A stretch of 64,000 bases of DNA from Pithys albifrons albifrons (taxonomy: Eukaryota; Chordata; Aves; Passeriformes; Thamnophilidae): NCBI RefSeq assembly GCF_047495875.1, contig NC_092465.1:6472160-6536159 (forward strand), read 5' to 3'. Within the stretch, counting starts at the first letter, position 1. Each line of letters begins with the position of its first letter. The position numbers and the translations under genes were made by a program. The notes under the pieces were generated by a model that saw only the letters and a program-made list of their open reading frames with translations, had not been told where the DNA came from and made no database searches. This document shows, one piece after another, positions 14,209 to 28,400 of this stretch.

Positions 14209-17200
14209 AAGAAGCTTGGGGAGGAAACACTACAGACACACCACATTCTATCCAAAATAGGACACTATAACAATTTTAGTTACAAATAATCAGCCTTTAA
14301 AAAATGCTAGAATTAAGGTTGCCTTGCAGGAATGTATAAAGATAGTCAGGTTTCGTGATTACATCTATTTTTACCATATTACTAAAGTCTATATTAAAAT
14401 GCAATTTAAATCTATCTTTGACTTCTTTTGCTTTTATCTATTCATCACACCTGCTTTCAACCCTCTCTTAAAGCCTTACTCATCCTTCTCTCTGAAAGTA
14501 CTTATAAATCTAATAACTGCAATTACAGGAAATATTATTTACTTCATTCTTAGTAATGTGTAATATTAAAAAAAAAGATTTTTATTTAAATATATTAGGT
14601 AAAATAACTCAAAATTTGATAACCACAATATGGACTAACTTCCATCAGGTTAAAGGAAGAATAGACAGGGTTTATGCAACAAATGCTACCAAACAGTTAG
14701 TCATGTTCAGGGGCTACTTTTGATTTAAAGCTGCACCTCAGTACTAACAGCACAGTAAAACAGATGGAGTTGATCATACTGGGAACAACTGTTAGCTGCA
14801 AGAAAGTATTATAAAATACTGTTTTAGGAGAAGGGCTGAGAACAACTCCAGGGGCAAACAGGGCTGACAGGGGTATTTCAGGAGCACAACAGTCAGGAGG
14901 AGCCTGCCCAAAGCCCTCAGTTCCAACAGTCCATGCTTGGCCTTGCCCATGGAAGCTGGTGATGGTTACAGTGACAGACACACAAAAACACCTCTGTCAC
15001 AGTCAAGGGCAACTCTTCAGACTTTTCAGGCTTTCACTGCCCACTTTTCCATATTAACTGAATTAATAAGTTAACTAATCCATAAAGTCTCTTGCAAAAA
15101 AGCATACCCAGGTGAATGTTTCCAAGACTTCAGCCTTCATTTTCCATGTGTTCCACAATTTAAATAAAAATTCAGTCAACCTTCAGGAGGAATCGGTGCT
15201 GGCAGAAGTTCTCTGTGGGCTCACACTTAGGGAGATTAACAGCTTATGCAGGGAAAAAGCTGTACTTAAACCTAAATAAAATCTGCACTGATAGCTCCCT
15301 GAGTCTGATACTGGAAGTGTTTAGGACTGCTATTACCAACACTTGCAGTATTAAAATCTCCATCCACTCCCAGCCTTGTATTCCACATTATTTGAACTAT
15401 TTTACCCTCCTCTAGCATTTTCTTCCTTCAGAAAGATGGGAATCTGAATTAAATACAGGACTTGATAGCATCAGTAATCTATCTGATTACACAAACAAAT
15501 CTAAAATAAAATTAGAATTTAAATTGCAGAAGTAAATGTATTACAAGCACTGGTCATTTCTTCAAAGATTGGTCTACCAGGCAATATTTGGCAGAGGCAG
15601 CACAAGAGCTGGGTCCTAATTCTACACATATTTTTTTCCTTATGTGGTAAAACTAGCAGAGAACTGGGTTACTACTACAGTCAGAACTCCATTTACTATG
15701 TAATTTTTCCTCAGTATATGAGTCCTTTTTTTAGAGGACTGCAATTGCTTTGAGTTATACAAAAAGATTGATCTGTAGAAGGTAGAAAACATCTCCTGTC
15801 CTACTTTCAAGACTGGGATTTTGTTGTGCCAGCAGTTGTTGTATAGGATCATTCCATCCCTAAGATACAGGAAAAAAACAGAGAATTTCTCATCCTGTGG
15901 GAAGAATTTCCTCTGAACTGCAAAATTAGCAGAGGCTTGGATATGGTGTTAATGATGCCAAAAACAACTCGGCATTCTCTTGCCAAGGACCTCCAAAAAC
16001 TGCCATTCAGCAAAACAAGACAATCTTCTTATCGTGTGTAAGAGCTCAATTAAATCATCATTTTAATGTAATCCTATTTAGCAGCTCTCACTTTTTCTGT
16101 CCTGATGCTTATGATGTTAATGGCTTAAAAAAAACCAGGAAAGTAAAAACACAGGAGGTAGAAGGGAAGGACATAAGACAGGAAAATGCAGATTTTGTCT
16201 CCCTGAAGATCCTTTGATGGGAGACAAAACTCACCAAAACAAAACTAAAGAACCCCAAGCCCAGAAGGACAGAAACAGCTTACACAGAACACCAAATCCA
16301 GCAGTTTTTCTGGACCCCAACCCATCCTGACAAACACAATACAAATTGAATACAAATTGCAAGTTGAGAAAGACTGCTCCAACCAAAGACCTCCAAGCAA
16401 TTTTCAAAAGTTTCCCTGCTTCAATCTGCAATACCTACTTTGGGGTAAACACCTTGCTAAAGAAATCAATTATTATGATGACAAAGACTCCAAAACCCAC
16501 ACTAGAGGGCTATAGAACACCCCTGAAATGCACATAACTCTTTATACATAAGCAACTCATCTCCCAGAGTACTATGCAAATTGGCTAAGCTCAAAAGTTG
16601 CATTTAAAATTATCCTCGATATCCATTACAAAAGAAAGGTGCCTTCCCACTGATGAATTAGCAATTTTAATAAGGGAGGACTGTAAAGCTAAGGGTAAAT
16701 TGATTGTTGTTCCTAATTTTCTCTTTATTTTAATCCAAAATTCTCCAAGTTGCATGAAATAAAAGTACAGGCAAGAGGGTGAGCAGAAAGCTTTTGACTG
16801 CCATATAAAACATCTAAAAATAGTGTTTCAGTATATTTCCATATGCTGGAAGCAGCAGTGAATATCATCTATATAAATCTATCCCTAGCACAGGTTTTCA
16901 GCAGCATCCAAGACTTGAGAATCAATTGTAAATTTGTATTTTAGAATAATCAATAACAAAAAGCAGACGAGACACTTAAACAATATGTAGCATTTAGCAG
17001 GAAGACACAGCCACTCATCATCTCACACAAAATAGATACAGACATTATCACATGTCATATATTTTTAATCTTAGGGAATTTATTTGGGAGCAACTTAAAA
17101 ACCTGCTTTTAGAACATCACTCCAAGAGGTTTGTTAGTGATGTGAGACACTGCCAAGGCTGTGGGTGCACCACAGGGGTGATGTGGCTGGTCCTGATGCC

Positions 17201-18021
17201 TCCATGGGCACAGATGGAACCCACACACACAACAGAGGTTTTCCCTCGCAGATCCCTGTGATGTGCCAACACCTTCAGCAGCTGCAGAGCTGCTCTGGAA
17301 TATCAATGCACAACCCACCTGCAGATGAACGAGCTGCCAGCACGAGCGAGCAAAAAGGCAGGTTCGTAACTCCACCAGAACGTCCAGGAGGAGCTGCGGA
17401 CTCCTCTGCCAAGCCCACCACAGGAGAAGGTCATCTCACCAAAGCCAGGAGGACTCTCCACACTCAGATCAGTGCTGTCAGACTGCATGAAGCAGCTGTC
17501 ACTTTCCACACTTGATCATCCCTGAATCCCAGAGGAATTAGTGACAGATGTCACATCTCCCAGGAGTGAAATGATGATGGTATATACTCAGGAACTGATG
17601 GCCAGCTCAGGAGTGTTTCTCTTCTCTGCTGCCAAGATTGATGTCTGGTGTATCAACTGGGGAACAGCATTTAAACCATGAGGGAACATTACACAGACAC
17701 TGAGAGACTATCTTATTGCAACAGAAGAAAGAGAAAAGGAGTTTTTCTCCTTCTCTATTTCTGGGCTGGGCCATTACTATCAGATACGTGAACGGTGACC
17801 CTGAGAAATTATTCCATCTCAAACGAAACTTGTACCAGCATCAGAATCAGGTTGAGCAAAATCATCCTATTATAATGCCAATTTGTCTCCCAGGCAATCA
17901 GACCAGGACAGAATCCAGCCAGCAACTTCCCTAAATAATTCCCACTGCAAACAGCACAGTGAGAGCCAAACCACTGCACAGCCTCAAAGGAGGGCATGAG
18001 GGCAAATACAAGCAGGGACCT
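14209..18021. other. Non-coding DNA, no gene recognised
   Basis: AT-rich, especially 14280-14660. No convincing exon, RNA gene or transposon was seen. The short overlapping frames at 17109-17515 on both strands lack protein-like features. Confidence 0.55.
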
Positions 18022-18357
18022 TCCACAAGACAACCTGAAGGGAAGTTCTGGCCAGGTGGGGGTTGGTCTCTTCTCCCAGGCACTCAGCAATAGGACAAGG
18101 GGGCACGATGGGCTCAAGCTCTGCCAGGGGAAATTGAAGCTGGAGATCAGAAAAAAATTATTTCCAGAGAGAGTAATCAGGCATTGGAATGGGCTGCCCA
18201 GAGAGGTGGTGGATTCCCCATCTCTGGAGGTTTTCAACCTGAGCTTGGCCGTGGCACTGAGTGCCATGATCTGGTAAAGGGACTGGAGTTGGCCCAAGGG
18301 TTGGATTTGATGATCTCGGAGGTCTTTTCCAACCCAATCAATTCTACGATTCTATGA
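18022..18357 (+). mobile_element. CR1 LINE fragment (3' end, plus strand)
   Basis: This is a sense-orientation CR1 3' region. It carries GGTTGGTCTCTTCTCCCAGG, AGGACAAGGGGGCACG, GGAATGGGCTGCCCAGAGAG, CTGGAGGTTTTCAACC and TTGATGATCTCGGAGGTC. It closes with the 3' octamer ATTCTACGATTCTATGA at 18341-18357. The complete terminus shows a true 3' end, and the 5' side is truncated. It shares most blocks with the copy at 39826, so both probably belong to the same CR1 subfamily. Confidence 0.93.
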
Positions 18358-19639
18358 ACTAATTCATTAAAGAAAGTGCCTATCCATGAAGCTCACAATA
18401 AGGAGTTTGTGTAATATGGAATCACATCCAACAAGCCACACAACAGAATCTGGCTGAACAAGGACGGAAAGAATAATTCCAGACTGTTGCAGTGCACCAG
18501 GAAAGGGCAGCAGGGAACCAGCAAGACCCCAAACCAGGAGAGCAGCAGTGATCCAGGCAAGGGAAGATCTTCAGATTAGAGACAGCAGGACCCAGACCCT
18601 CTGTAGGGTGCATAACTTGAGGAGAACCCTCACGAGGAGATCCAAGGAATCTCCTCAACATTCACCTGAACAGTTTTGCTCTCTCTCGGCAGCCTAACGC
18701 AACCTTGCCATTCCACCCATTCTCCACCTTAACATTACCAGTGATTTCATACAGAACAAAGGCTTCATTTCAGTGGTATTTCAGTGGATGCTTTATGCAC
18801 CCAAACTGATTACACAGGCACTGAAACACAGGGACACACTGCTCATTCTCCTCACTTTACATATTTGTTGTATTATATATCGTTGTTTATTAATGCAAAA
18901 CAAACTGTAGAGGGAAATAAAAGTATCAACTTTCCTCATTTTTCTCACACAGCATTTCTCACCAGAGAAGAACCAGGAGTTGCTCTCACAGCTAAAAACA
19001 AACATATTATTCTATGAACACAGATTAATTAGGGATGAAGTTACAGTACAGCAGTGTAATTCTTTCTGGTGGTGTACATATACACCTCTTTAACTGCACC
19101 CTCACACAAACCTGTACTTTAACATCCCTTCAAACACACCCACCAGAATCTGCTCAACATGTTCCCTTTTCAACACAGGTAAGTTTCTGTAAATTCAAAC
19201 TCTGTTCAAAAGTTACTTACTAGTATATAATTAATTTTGAACAAACGAAGAGATACTTGTTGTCCACCAAATTCTTACATTTTAAATTTTATTTGCTGCA
19301 ATAAATACTGAGAGTGTTTAAGTGGGTCACTGTGCACACCCAGTCTCATTTCCTGCACTAAACAGGCCAAAGATCCATCCTGGAAACACCAACATCCAGG
19401 CAATAACTTTTACTGAAGCTGTGATATGTACTTCAAATATGGATATGACCTTGCTTTGAAAGTGTTAAGAGTCAGGAAATAAAAAAAATTGGGTATTTAC
19501 ATAAATTCTTCTTGTAGTTAACCAACACTCATAGCTATAAATTTGAATTATAAAATACTAAATTAAAAAACAGGTATGTAAGCAGAGAACCCTCCTGTAC
19601 CATTCCATTCCAATACAGCAGAACAAGCCTGACCACTGG

Positions 19640-19692
19640 AAAAAAATGACTAAAAATAAAGAAAAAGAAAAAATAAAAAAAGAAAGAAAAAT
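19640..19692 (+). repeat. A-rich simple sequence
   Basis: This is a run of A interrupted by single G or T bases (AAAAATAAAGAAAAAG pattern). No retroposon body could be recognised upstream, so it is not assigned as a poly(A) tail. Confidence 0.6.
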
Positions 19693-20733
19693 CATTCTCA
19701 CCTTTTTAGCAATACCCTCAAATGTGAGCAGTGATTTCAGGTGCCCCTTACAGGACACAGTAAATGGGTTGGAATTGCAGAAAGCAGGAGGTGAGAAGCT
19801 CCAGAGGCCAGACACTTTTACAGGCATCTTGGAGCAATGAAAAAGAAATGTATCCAAAATTATGCACACTACATATACTGTTCTCTTCTGATTGTCCTAG
19901 GGGGGTTGAAACAGCAGCCTGTGAAAAATAAGTGTCCATCAGGCTCGTTGTGATTTCCAGACACACTCAAAAAAAAGGTTACACTTATATATAATCCTGA
20001 CATGCCAAGTATTTGGGGATTTAAAAAGGCATTGTAAGTATCTTAATAAGAGCTATTATACATTGGTATAGGATATGAAAAATATTAAGATAGATTAAAA
20101 ATGTTTAAAAAAGCCTCAACTTGTGCAAAGGCCTAAGCTTTTGTAGAGAAGTGACTCTATTCTGAAAGGATCCAGTTCAAAAAGACTGTTCTAGAGGAAA
20201 GAGAGGTTGTGTTAGTGGGGAAAAACACACAAAAAATTATGTCCAGACAAATCTGGTGCACACACTCCTTACCCAATGTAGTATAGATGAATTTTTCATG
20301 ATGGAAAATTCAATTTCTTTTAAAAAAGAAAATCAGTATGAATTAAAAGCTCTCTCTAAATCTTCCTTTCAAAGGCTGCAAGGAGCAATAGATAAATGCT
20401 GTACCAAAGGAATTTACCCCATTTGATATGAAGAATTACAATCCTGGACCTGAGTCTGCCATCACTGAACTCAAATGAAATTTGTTAGCAACTTAATCCA
20501 CTTCAAAAACAACCACCTTGCTTAAAACTCTTCTTACTGGATTTCCAGAAGGAAAACTCCCTTTCTGGGCAAAGCCCTGGAACATGTAATATGTGCAGAT
20601 GAGCAGCCTATACATAAAATACACTCACCAAGGTACTTACTGAATGTGCTCATTAACAGCACCCCATTTCCCACAGACTCTTGGAAATACCATAGCAAGA
20701 AAACACCTATGTCTTGTACCAAAGTGCAAAAAT

Positions 20734-20750
20734 GGGGGGGGGGGGGGGGG
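20734..20750 (+). repeat. Homopolymer G run (17 bases)
   Basis: Seventeen consecutive G bases lie between AAT and AATAAACTC. Such runs are rare in vertebrate genomes, can form G-quadruplexes and are prone to sequencing length error. Confidence 0.9.
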
Positions 20751-23700
20751 AATAAACTCATTAGAAAGTCTGCAAATTTATAATTGTCATTTTCTTTTAA
20801 AGTAATGTAAGAATCTGGGAGAAACGACAAAGTTTTTTCCAAGCGCTGCAGCTGCAAAGAGCAGACCCAAACCAACAGAGATAATAAATTTGGGTCTGCC
20901 CCAAAATGACCTTGCAGGAATTGAACTCTAACCCATACCTTAAAGATGTGTTTACATTTTCACTCCACTCAGAATCCCAGCAGATCCCAAGCCCACACAC
21001 CAATCCAGCCTCGTTGACAAGAGAGAACAGCAACACATGAAGCAACTTTTCTTCCCAAATGCTCTCCCCTTAAATCAAGCCACTGAGTTGTTCAGCCCAG
21101 CTCCTCAGAGCTTCCTTCAGTGGCCTTTTACACTTCTCAGGTTGGGTTTCTGAAGTAAAACAAGGGGTCATGAAAATCACCAAAATGAAATCTCAACAGT
21201 AGATGCCCATTTTCCCTGCTACAAGTTATGATTCCAATTTAAAAGCAATTAATTCAAATAAAATCCCATCAGAAAAAAAAAAAGGCAATTTTTTATTTAT
21301 TCCTTCATGGTCTTACCTGGTTGAGAAGGTGTCTCATGCATGTACTGAAACCCAGATTTCTGTGGATGCTCCCTAAATGCTTCCCTCTCATTTCCTACAC
21401 AACCTCAGCTGTTTCATCATCTCACCAATGCCTCTCTTCTCATATCCTCCGTTCTCCTTGTCCTTCCACAGGTTCTGCAGCACATCCAGCTTCAGCCCCC
21501 ACACCCAGCCAAGCAGGAGGTGACATTTCCTGCAGCTGGTTCCACACCACGGGCAAGAGTAGTGGGAATAAATGGGCTCCTCACCCCACACGCTGCAGCC
21601 TCTCCACCCATGGGAGCACTCATTCCATGTCTACTCCAGGCAGCCACCAGCTCCCACTCCACACCCAGCAATGTAATTGCCTTTGACACACCTACCACCA
21701 TGAAACTGGGCTTAGACTGTGCAACAGAACAGAGGCACGCAAAATCCGGGCTAAAAATAACATTTAATAATACATTACACACAAGCTCCCAATCAATTAG
21801 CATGTATAATTCAGCAACACATTCTATATTATTTGATATGAAATTGATTGTCCACAACAGGCGTGGCACAAGATCTCCAACTAAAATTAATCACCTCTGC
21901 TACGACAGGAAAAAAATTACTCCATAAGTATTCCTCTTACAGTCCACCACTTTGTTTCTTTTCCTTTAGGACCAGATCTATACATTGTGCCATTACATGA
22001 GAAGCTCCTTCATCTCTGAAGAGGAAATTTTGTGTCTTTCATGGTGGCAACATAAAATATGCAGACATCACCTTGAATACATCCTAAGGGATGCTCAGAA
22101 AGTCAACAGAAAATTAAAAGCACCTCAACACAACTTAGTGCTTTAAATATCACCTGATGCTTTGCATTAAAATAGCCAGTACCAAATTCTAGCACAGGAC
22201 TATTGCAATGAACCCCTGAGCATCAAGGCCAAGGTCCAGAGCCCCACAGAGCCATGTGAGCACAGATGGTCTGAAGCCACATTCCGTTCTGTATCTGCTG
22301 GTCCACATGAAGTACAAGAAAACAATCAAACCAGCACTGGGCACAGTTGGGGCTCTGCAGAGAGGCAGCAGGAAGAGCCCTGTCCTCTGACATCTGCCAA
22401 ACTGGGATGGATGGCAGAGCACTCCAAGCTGTCACCTGGCTGTTCTGGAGCCACCTCACCAACGGGACTGCACCAATCCTGCTGCCAACCCATCCCAGGA
22501 GCTCCAGGTGTGAGTGAACCCCAGGATTTCTGGCTGTCAGCCCTGACTGGCACTCCCGGAGTGCCCGTGCGCACGAGCACGACTGGCTCTGCAGCCACTC
22601 TCCCAGGTGGCCTCACAAAATCTCTTTTCCTTTCTCCTCACAGCAGTTCAGCAGCACACAGAAAATTGAATCATAAGGGTAGACAAATAATACATCACAG
22701 ACTGCAGCGCTAGGAAATCTTCCTGTTTTTGAAAGAAACTTACTGCTGGAGTCTTAATTTGTGGGAATTGAAAGCCTCATAACAATTTACGTTGGATTAA
22801 GGCTCCTGCCCAGCTAAATGCCAGTTCTGACAGTCCTATATGAGTTCCCACCTTATGAACAACCATCAGCCACATGCTTACAGGCAAAATGCCAGAACAC
22901 ACTGCACCTTATCTGCCTTCCCTCACTGCAGATTATGTTCCTCAGGGGATGCAAAATCTCACAATCCAACACTGAGCCTTCCAAGCTCCTCCAGCAGCTG
23001 AGGAGGCACCTCCACACCTCTCCAAGTCTACAAGCACATCCCTTTGTTCAACCTGTGAGTGACATACATAGAAAAAAATAGAATCTCTTTCCATAGTTAC
23101 TCTTGACATGGACGGCCAAGCTATTGGCCATCTTCCCAACAGCCAGTCCAACTGGCTCACAACAGCTGGAGCAGCCACCATTCAGTCTCATCCATCGTCC
23201 CAAGTTCATAGAAAAGTTGTTCCAACTTATGAGAGACCACAACCTTGGTGTGAGATGCCATTCCTGGTGAAAAAACAGTCTCCCTGCTCCCTGAGTGAGA
23301 AGCCATCCCTTGCAGCAGGATCTGCCCATCACCACTCCACCTGTAGCCTCAGGCAGGGAACAAAGTGTCACACTGATGCTTGCAAAGGTTTTGTGTTTAA
23401 TGGTCAAACTTGAAATGTGTCACAAAGGAAAAATATCAAAGTGTACCTGAAATTTTAGTCTGTCTTTAGCTGCAGATTCCTTTCAGGGCATCTTTAAGCT
23501 ACCAGCTGCGAAGATGAATTCAGCAGCACTTTTGCCCTGTGGTGTTCCATCACCAAACCAAGCCCTTCCCACCACTGTCCTGCCATGCACCATGAGCTGC
23601 AGACCACGATGTCAGGTGGTGTCGGGGCTGGGCAGCAAATGCTTCTTTCCTGGGGATGGAGGTGCTCAGAAAAGCTTTGGCTTTTATCTCCACTGCCTCT

Positions 23701-25386
23701 CTCCGATCAAAGAAGGGCTCTCTGTCCTCACCTGAGCCTGCTGCCGAGACAGCCAATTAGTGACACCTCCCATCCCCAGTTCTCAGAGCTGGATTACACA
23801 AATGCAAATGTTACATGAGCAACAGCCTCTTCTCATGCACTCTCACTAATATTGGTATCTCTCCTTTCCTTTTCAGCTTAATTTCCATTTTACTTTTAAT
23901 TTGCATACTCCTTCCAGCCTGGCTGGTTTTAGCCCATTTACCACACTACAAAAGATTTATAAAGTCTAACAGCAGCCATGTATCATCTTCAACCTACATA
24001 TGTTTGACCAGACTCCCTGCATAGCACTTGTTTTAGCTACTCAAAAACACTATTTGCTACATAACAACACAGATGATTCACTTGATATCAGTGTTTCTGG
24101 TAATGTATTTTCTGCACTGAAAGCAAGGAATCACAAGACAAATTCGAGGCAAGATTCATCAGCTTTTGGTGGTTATTCACTGCTTCACATTCTTGCAGAA
24201 GCCCTGATGCATGCCGTGTCCAATCTCTGTGACACCTCTCAGACGTTGTTTGAGAAAGCCCTGATGGACAGAGTGTCCTTAACCTGTCCTCAAGAGTCCT
24301 CAGCATGTCCTCCTTTTTGTAACTAAACAATACAGACCATCCAAAAGGACACAGCCAAACTCTGACATAAGTTTGCCAACCATAATCCATTAGTCCTTGA
24401 GGAGACTCAGGCTGCTCCTGGGATGGATAAAATTCCGCTCCTGAAAATCAGCATCACTGGGGAACATATTCATTTGTCTGGGTTGTGCTGCATCCTGAAA
24501 CCTTACCATCTCTCATTTCAAGCCATGGGAGCTGCGGAGAGCTCAGGAAACATCAAGAGCCATCACCTGCGCTCCTGCAATTCACATGTGTTATCACCTA
24601 TCACTCCACAGCAGAGAGCAACAACTTCCCGTGACCTTGACACCACCTCTGCCTCCTGAGAGACACAGAGCATCATTTTCATAAAGTGGTGGCAACTTCT
24701 GGAACCCCCAATCATATTGATTTTATCATTGTTTTGCCCTGTCTGTCTTCATACGTCTGTAATCCCCAATGACTCCAACATCACTATCAGACAGCACAAG
24801 CATTCATCTTTCAGTTTGCTGTCAAGTGAAACGCCGTCAGCTGACAGGCCCGGCTTCATGGGCAGCTCTCTGCAGTGTAACACTACTAAGTGGAATCTGA
24901 TTCTGAAGCTTTCTCAGTTAGCATTTTTTCTTTTTGACACCATTTTCATCAGTTTATTGTACTAAAAATAATGGCGACTACCAATGACACATCCAAACTT
25001 CCACTTCTCTGCAAAGTCCTTAAGCTCACCCCTAAAACCATGGCTTATTGCTGGATGTTACTGTGTTGGCTGCACAACCTGGAGATCAGAAGCATTTTTG
25101 TCCATACAATCCCCTGTTTAGTTGCAGTATAACCAAAGCTGCCTCAGGGAAATGAAGGGAACAGTACAAAACAAGAATAAAACCTTCCCAGCCTTTTCAT
25201 TTGCTTAAGGGTACCAGTATCTCCAGTATCACTGACAGGGCTCTTGGCAGTGCCAGACCTGTATTTCTCACATCTGCAAAAGCACTGACAGCCTCTGCAT
25301 CACTGACTGAGCATCTGAGGCAGCACAAAATGGTTAAGGCTTTTTCTTTTGTCATTCTGGGCCCTTTAATGACAATCCTGGCACAT

Positions 25387-25401
25387 TATATATATATATA
25401 T
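25387..25401. repeat. (TA)n microsatellite
   Basis: A short alternating TA run of about seven units. Confidence 0.8.
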
Positions 25402-28400
25402 CCACTGATAACAAGAACCTGGTGGCTCTGTGCTCTCCTATTTTTGGCAGAGTCTCTTTCTGAATTACAGCTCTATCAGCCACCATTCCTTTCCCTGTCA
25501 TGGTTTGCTTGTACTTTCTCCAAACTTGCTAAACCAGAAAAAAAAAAGAGAAGACAACCAATCACCAAATCTATATTTAACACAGACTGAAGAACCAGTT
25601 GCCTGCACAGCCATGGACAGGAGTGGTTTGCACACCAGAGCTTGGGAAGCACCTTCCAAGGAGACTCCCTGTGCAGTAAGTAACTCAAGTAGAGCTCTAA
25701 AGCAGCCTCTGCATGAATGTGGGGAACTGTTTGTTACACCTAACACACCACTGCTGTCCATGGCACAGTTTTAGGTGTGCACCACCTCTGATTTAGGTAG
25801 GGTGTGGCTCTTACACCCAATTCCTCAGCCCAACCACCCACAGCACTTCTGCTCCAGGATGGAGAGGGAGGAGGGCCTGGAGGAAGGACACACCTTTCTC
25901 ACCCCCTTCTCAGCTCACAGCCCAAAACTTCCTCTTCAGCAAAATCATTGTGCCTGCAGAGGTCTGACAGGAGCAGCCTGAAGGCAGGGAATCCATAATC
26001 CACCATGCTCAGATCCGTGTTCCAGTGCACAGTCAACACGTTCATCCACCCCTGGTCTGACATTCCAGACCTGCCACCAGCGCTGGGACACAGTGTGATG
26101 ATTTCAGAGCTCACACAGAAATTGATTCAGCAGAAGAGCAGATATCTGTGTTTGTGCTGTCTGTGAAAGATAAGCTGAATGATTTTTGATGACCATCTGT
26201 TTAGCAAAGGCTGTTTAACATTCCCCTTTTGACTGTTATTTCCATCCATTATTTACCAGACACTGAGCTGTATTTGCCAATGGTTAGAAAAGAGAACACG
26301 TATTATTTAAATCACAATAGAGCATCATAACAACCACATTACAATGTGGTATTTTGTAACACACAGATTTGACAGAAGAAGAGAAATTCAAGTTTAGAAA
26401 CTAATTTATACTAAGAGACAGTATCTGACTCACGAAGAACAGATAGACAAGTTTGTGAGTGAACAACCATTTCCAAAGAGAGAATAAACTGACCAGCACA
26501 CAGCCAGAAGCACAGGGCAAAATCAAATGAAAAGAAGGCACATCCTTTTCTATTTTTGTTCTCATTTGATGGTTCTCATCGAATATTCCTCAAAATCCCA
26601 TTCGTAAAGGTTTAAATTCTGCTGCACAGCTTGTTTTTTGCCTCTATATGTCTTTCAGCTTAGTCAGTATCTTCTCTCTTTTTCCTAATTTCTTTGTAAA
26701 AATATTAGCAAGTTTTCCAGGAAGAGGACTAAGTGTCAGAACTGGAGTGTAAGCCGACACATTCCCACCTATTAGGATTAAACTATGTTTGACCCTCATA
26801 TGGTGGGGCCGATGTGGTGAAGATTAATGAGTCTATTATTTCAAGTCGAGGTACAAGGCACCCAGCTGTTTCACTGTTTCAGAACCAACCACCACACTCC
26901 TCCTGCAGGGTTTGATACCCATAAGATAATTGTGAACAATTTTTCAGTAAGACATTGTATTGGGCTTATTCTAAAAAAAACACAAAAACTCAGTGAGATG
27001 AAAAGGAAATGGAGTATGTGCACAGTTAGAGCCACAGGCCTTAAAGCTTCGCACTTGACAAAGTTAAGTTCCCACAAGATGTTGTGCAAAGGAGCACCAT
27101 TAATTAATGGCTTGCTGTTCAGCTGACCTCGCCATGGGGTCTGGATTTACAGCTCCAGACCCCAGCACGTTAAGGCAGCACTGAGAGTCCCCTCACAGGG
27201 AGGAGAAAACACACACACACTTTTACACAGCTCTTCCAAGTTTTGTAGGACTCTGTTTCAACAGTGTTCTCATAGCACAGTTCAGTGCTTAATACTGAAC
27301 ACAGACATGGGTGTTTTCAAGCAGGTGCAGCCACACAGAAGTGCACAGTGAGGGACAAGGTGAGCCAGTGGTGATGCTCTGCCCCATCACTCTTGACCAG
27401 TGCCCAGAAACTGGGTAATAAGGAATGCATGTGCTGTAACACCCAAAGAACAAGGAATACAGAACCATCAACAGAGCCCAGCTGTAGGAATTCAAGAATT
27501 CACTTTAGCTTAAACCACATTTTTTTAAAGCATTTCAAAGCAGGGACAGTGGGAAGTTGCTCTGAGCAACGAGTGACCAGGAAACTTCGTGTGAAACCTC
27601 TGGATGTCTGGGACACAGAGAGGGTCTGTACCCATAGAAAACTTCCACCACTGTGTTCCTCAGAACTTGCTTAAGGGACAGGACTTCTGGTCTACAAAAA
27701 CACCTGAAAGAACATGGAGCTACAGGACACATTTTTGGAATCTCCACATCCTCAAGATCCAAACTATAATCTCACTTTAAGAGCTGGTCCTCATTTATAT
27801 TGAAAAAATCTTTTTAAGTTCTCAAAACATAAGTGTATTTAAACTGTGCTTTAAATCAGCAGCTTTTAAAACATGCACTTCAATTCAGCAGAGGAAATCA
27901 GAAGATCTTTTTAACAAAGTTCATTATAAATCCTTTTAAATATGATCTACATTTGAACTTCCATATCAAGGATTCGCTTCAGTTATTCTCCTAATCCAAA
28001 TAAAGAAAACGGATGAGCTGTCAAGACCTCCAAAACAGGTAATCAGAGCAAGTGCTTTAAATTCAGGTTGAGCTGCAGAAGGCTTTGGTCTGACTTGAGG
28101 GAGTTGGGTTTGCTGCTATGTACAATTTTTACTGAAAAGGACTATGGCTGGCTCTAGTTCTGGTCTGCAGCCCTGCAGGTGGATGTCCCATCTTCACTGA
28201 CCACCACTGCTATAACCCAGCAACCCAAGAACACACCACCTGCCCCAGCTACAAGAAGTGCTGTGTTCTGGAAAGGTTTTCTGCTGTCTTTAATAATAGC
28301 AGGATCAACCCCACCAGCTGCAAACTGCCCAGTATAGTGGTGACCAAAGGTGACATTCCCCAACTGAAGCTGCACAAAGCACTTCCAGTAATCAAACTGT

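Noticed and set aside
19640..19692. Poly(A) tail of a processed pseudogene
   Set aside because: No gene-like body or target duplication was seen next to it, and CR1-type avian retroposons do not use poly(A) tails.
21321..21927. Overlapping frames of 121-135 codons on both strands
   Set aside because: Mutually overlapping, rich in S, H, T and P from CA-rich DNA, with no recognised family.
22189..22713. GC-richer block with frames on both strands as an exon cluster
   Set aside because: No consistent splice sites or conserved protein features. It contains only a small 8-bp inverted repeat (GGCACTCC...GGAGTGCC).
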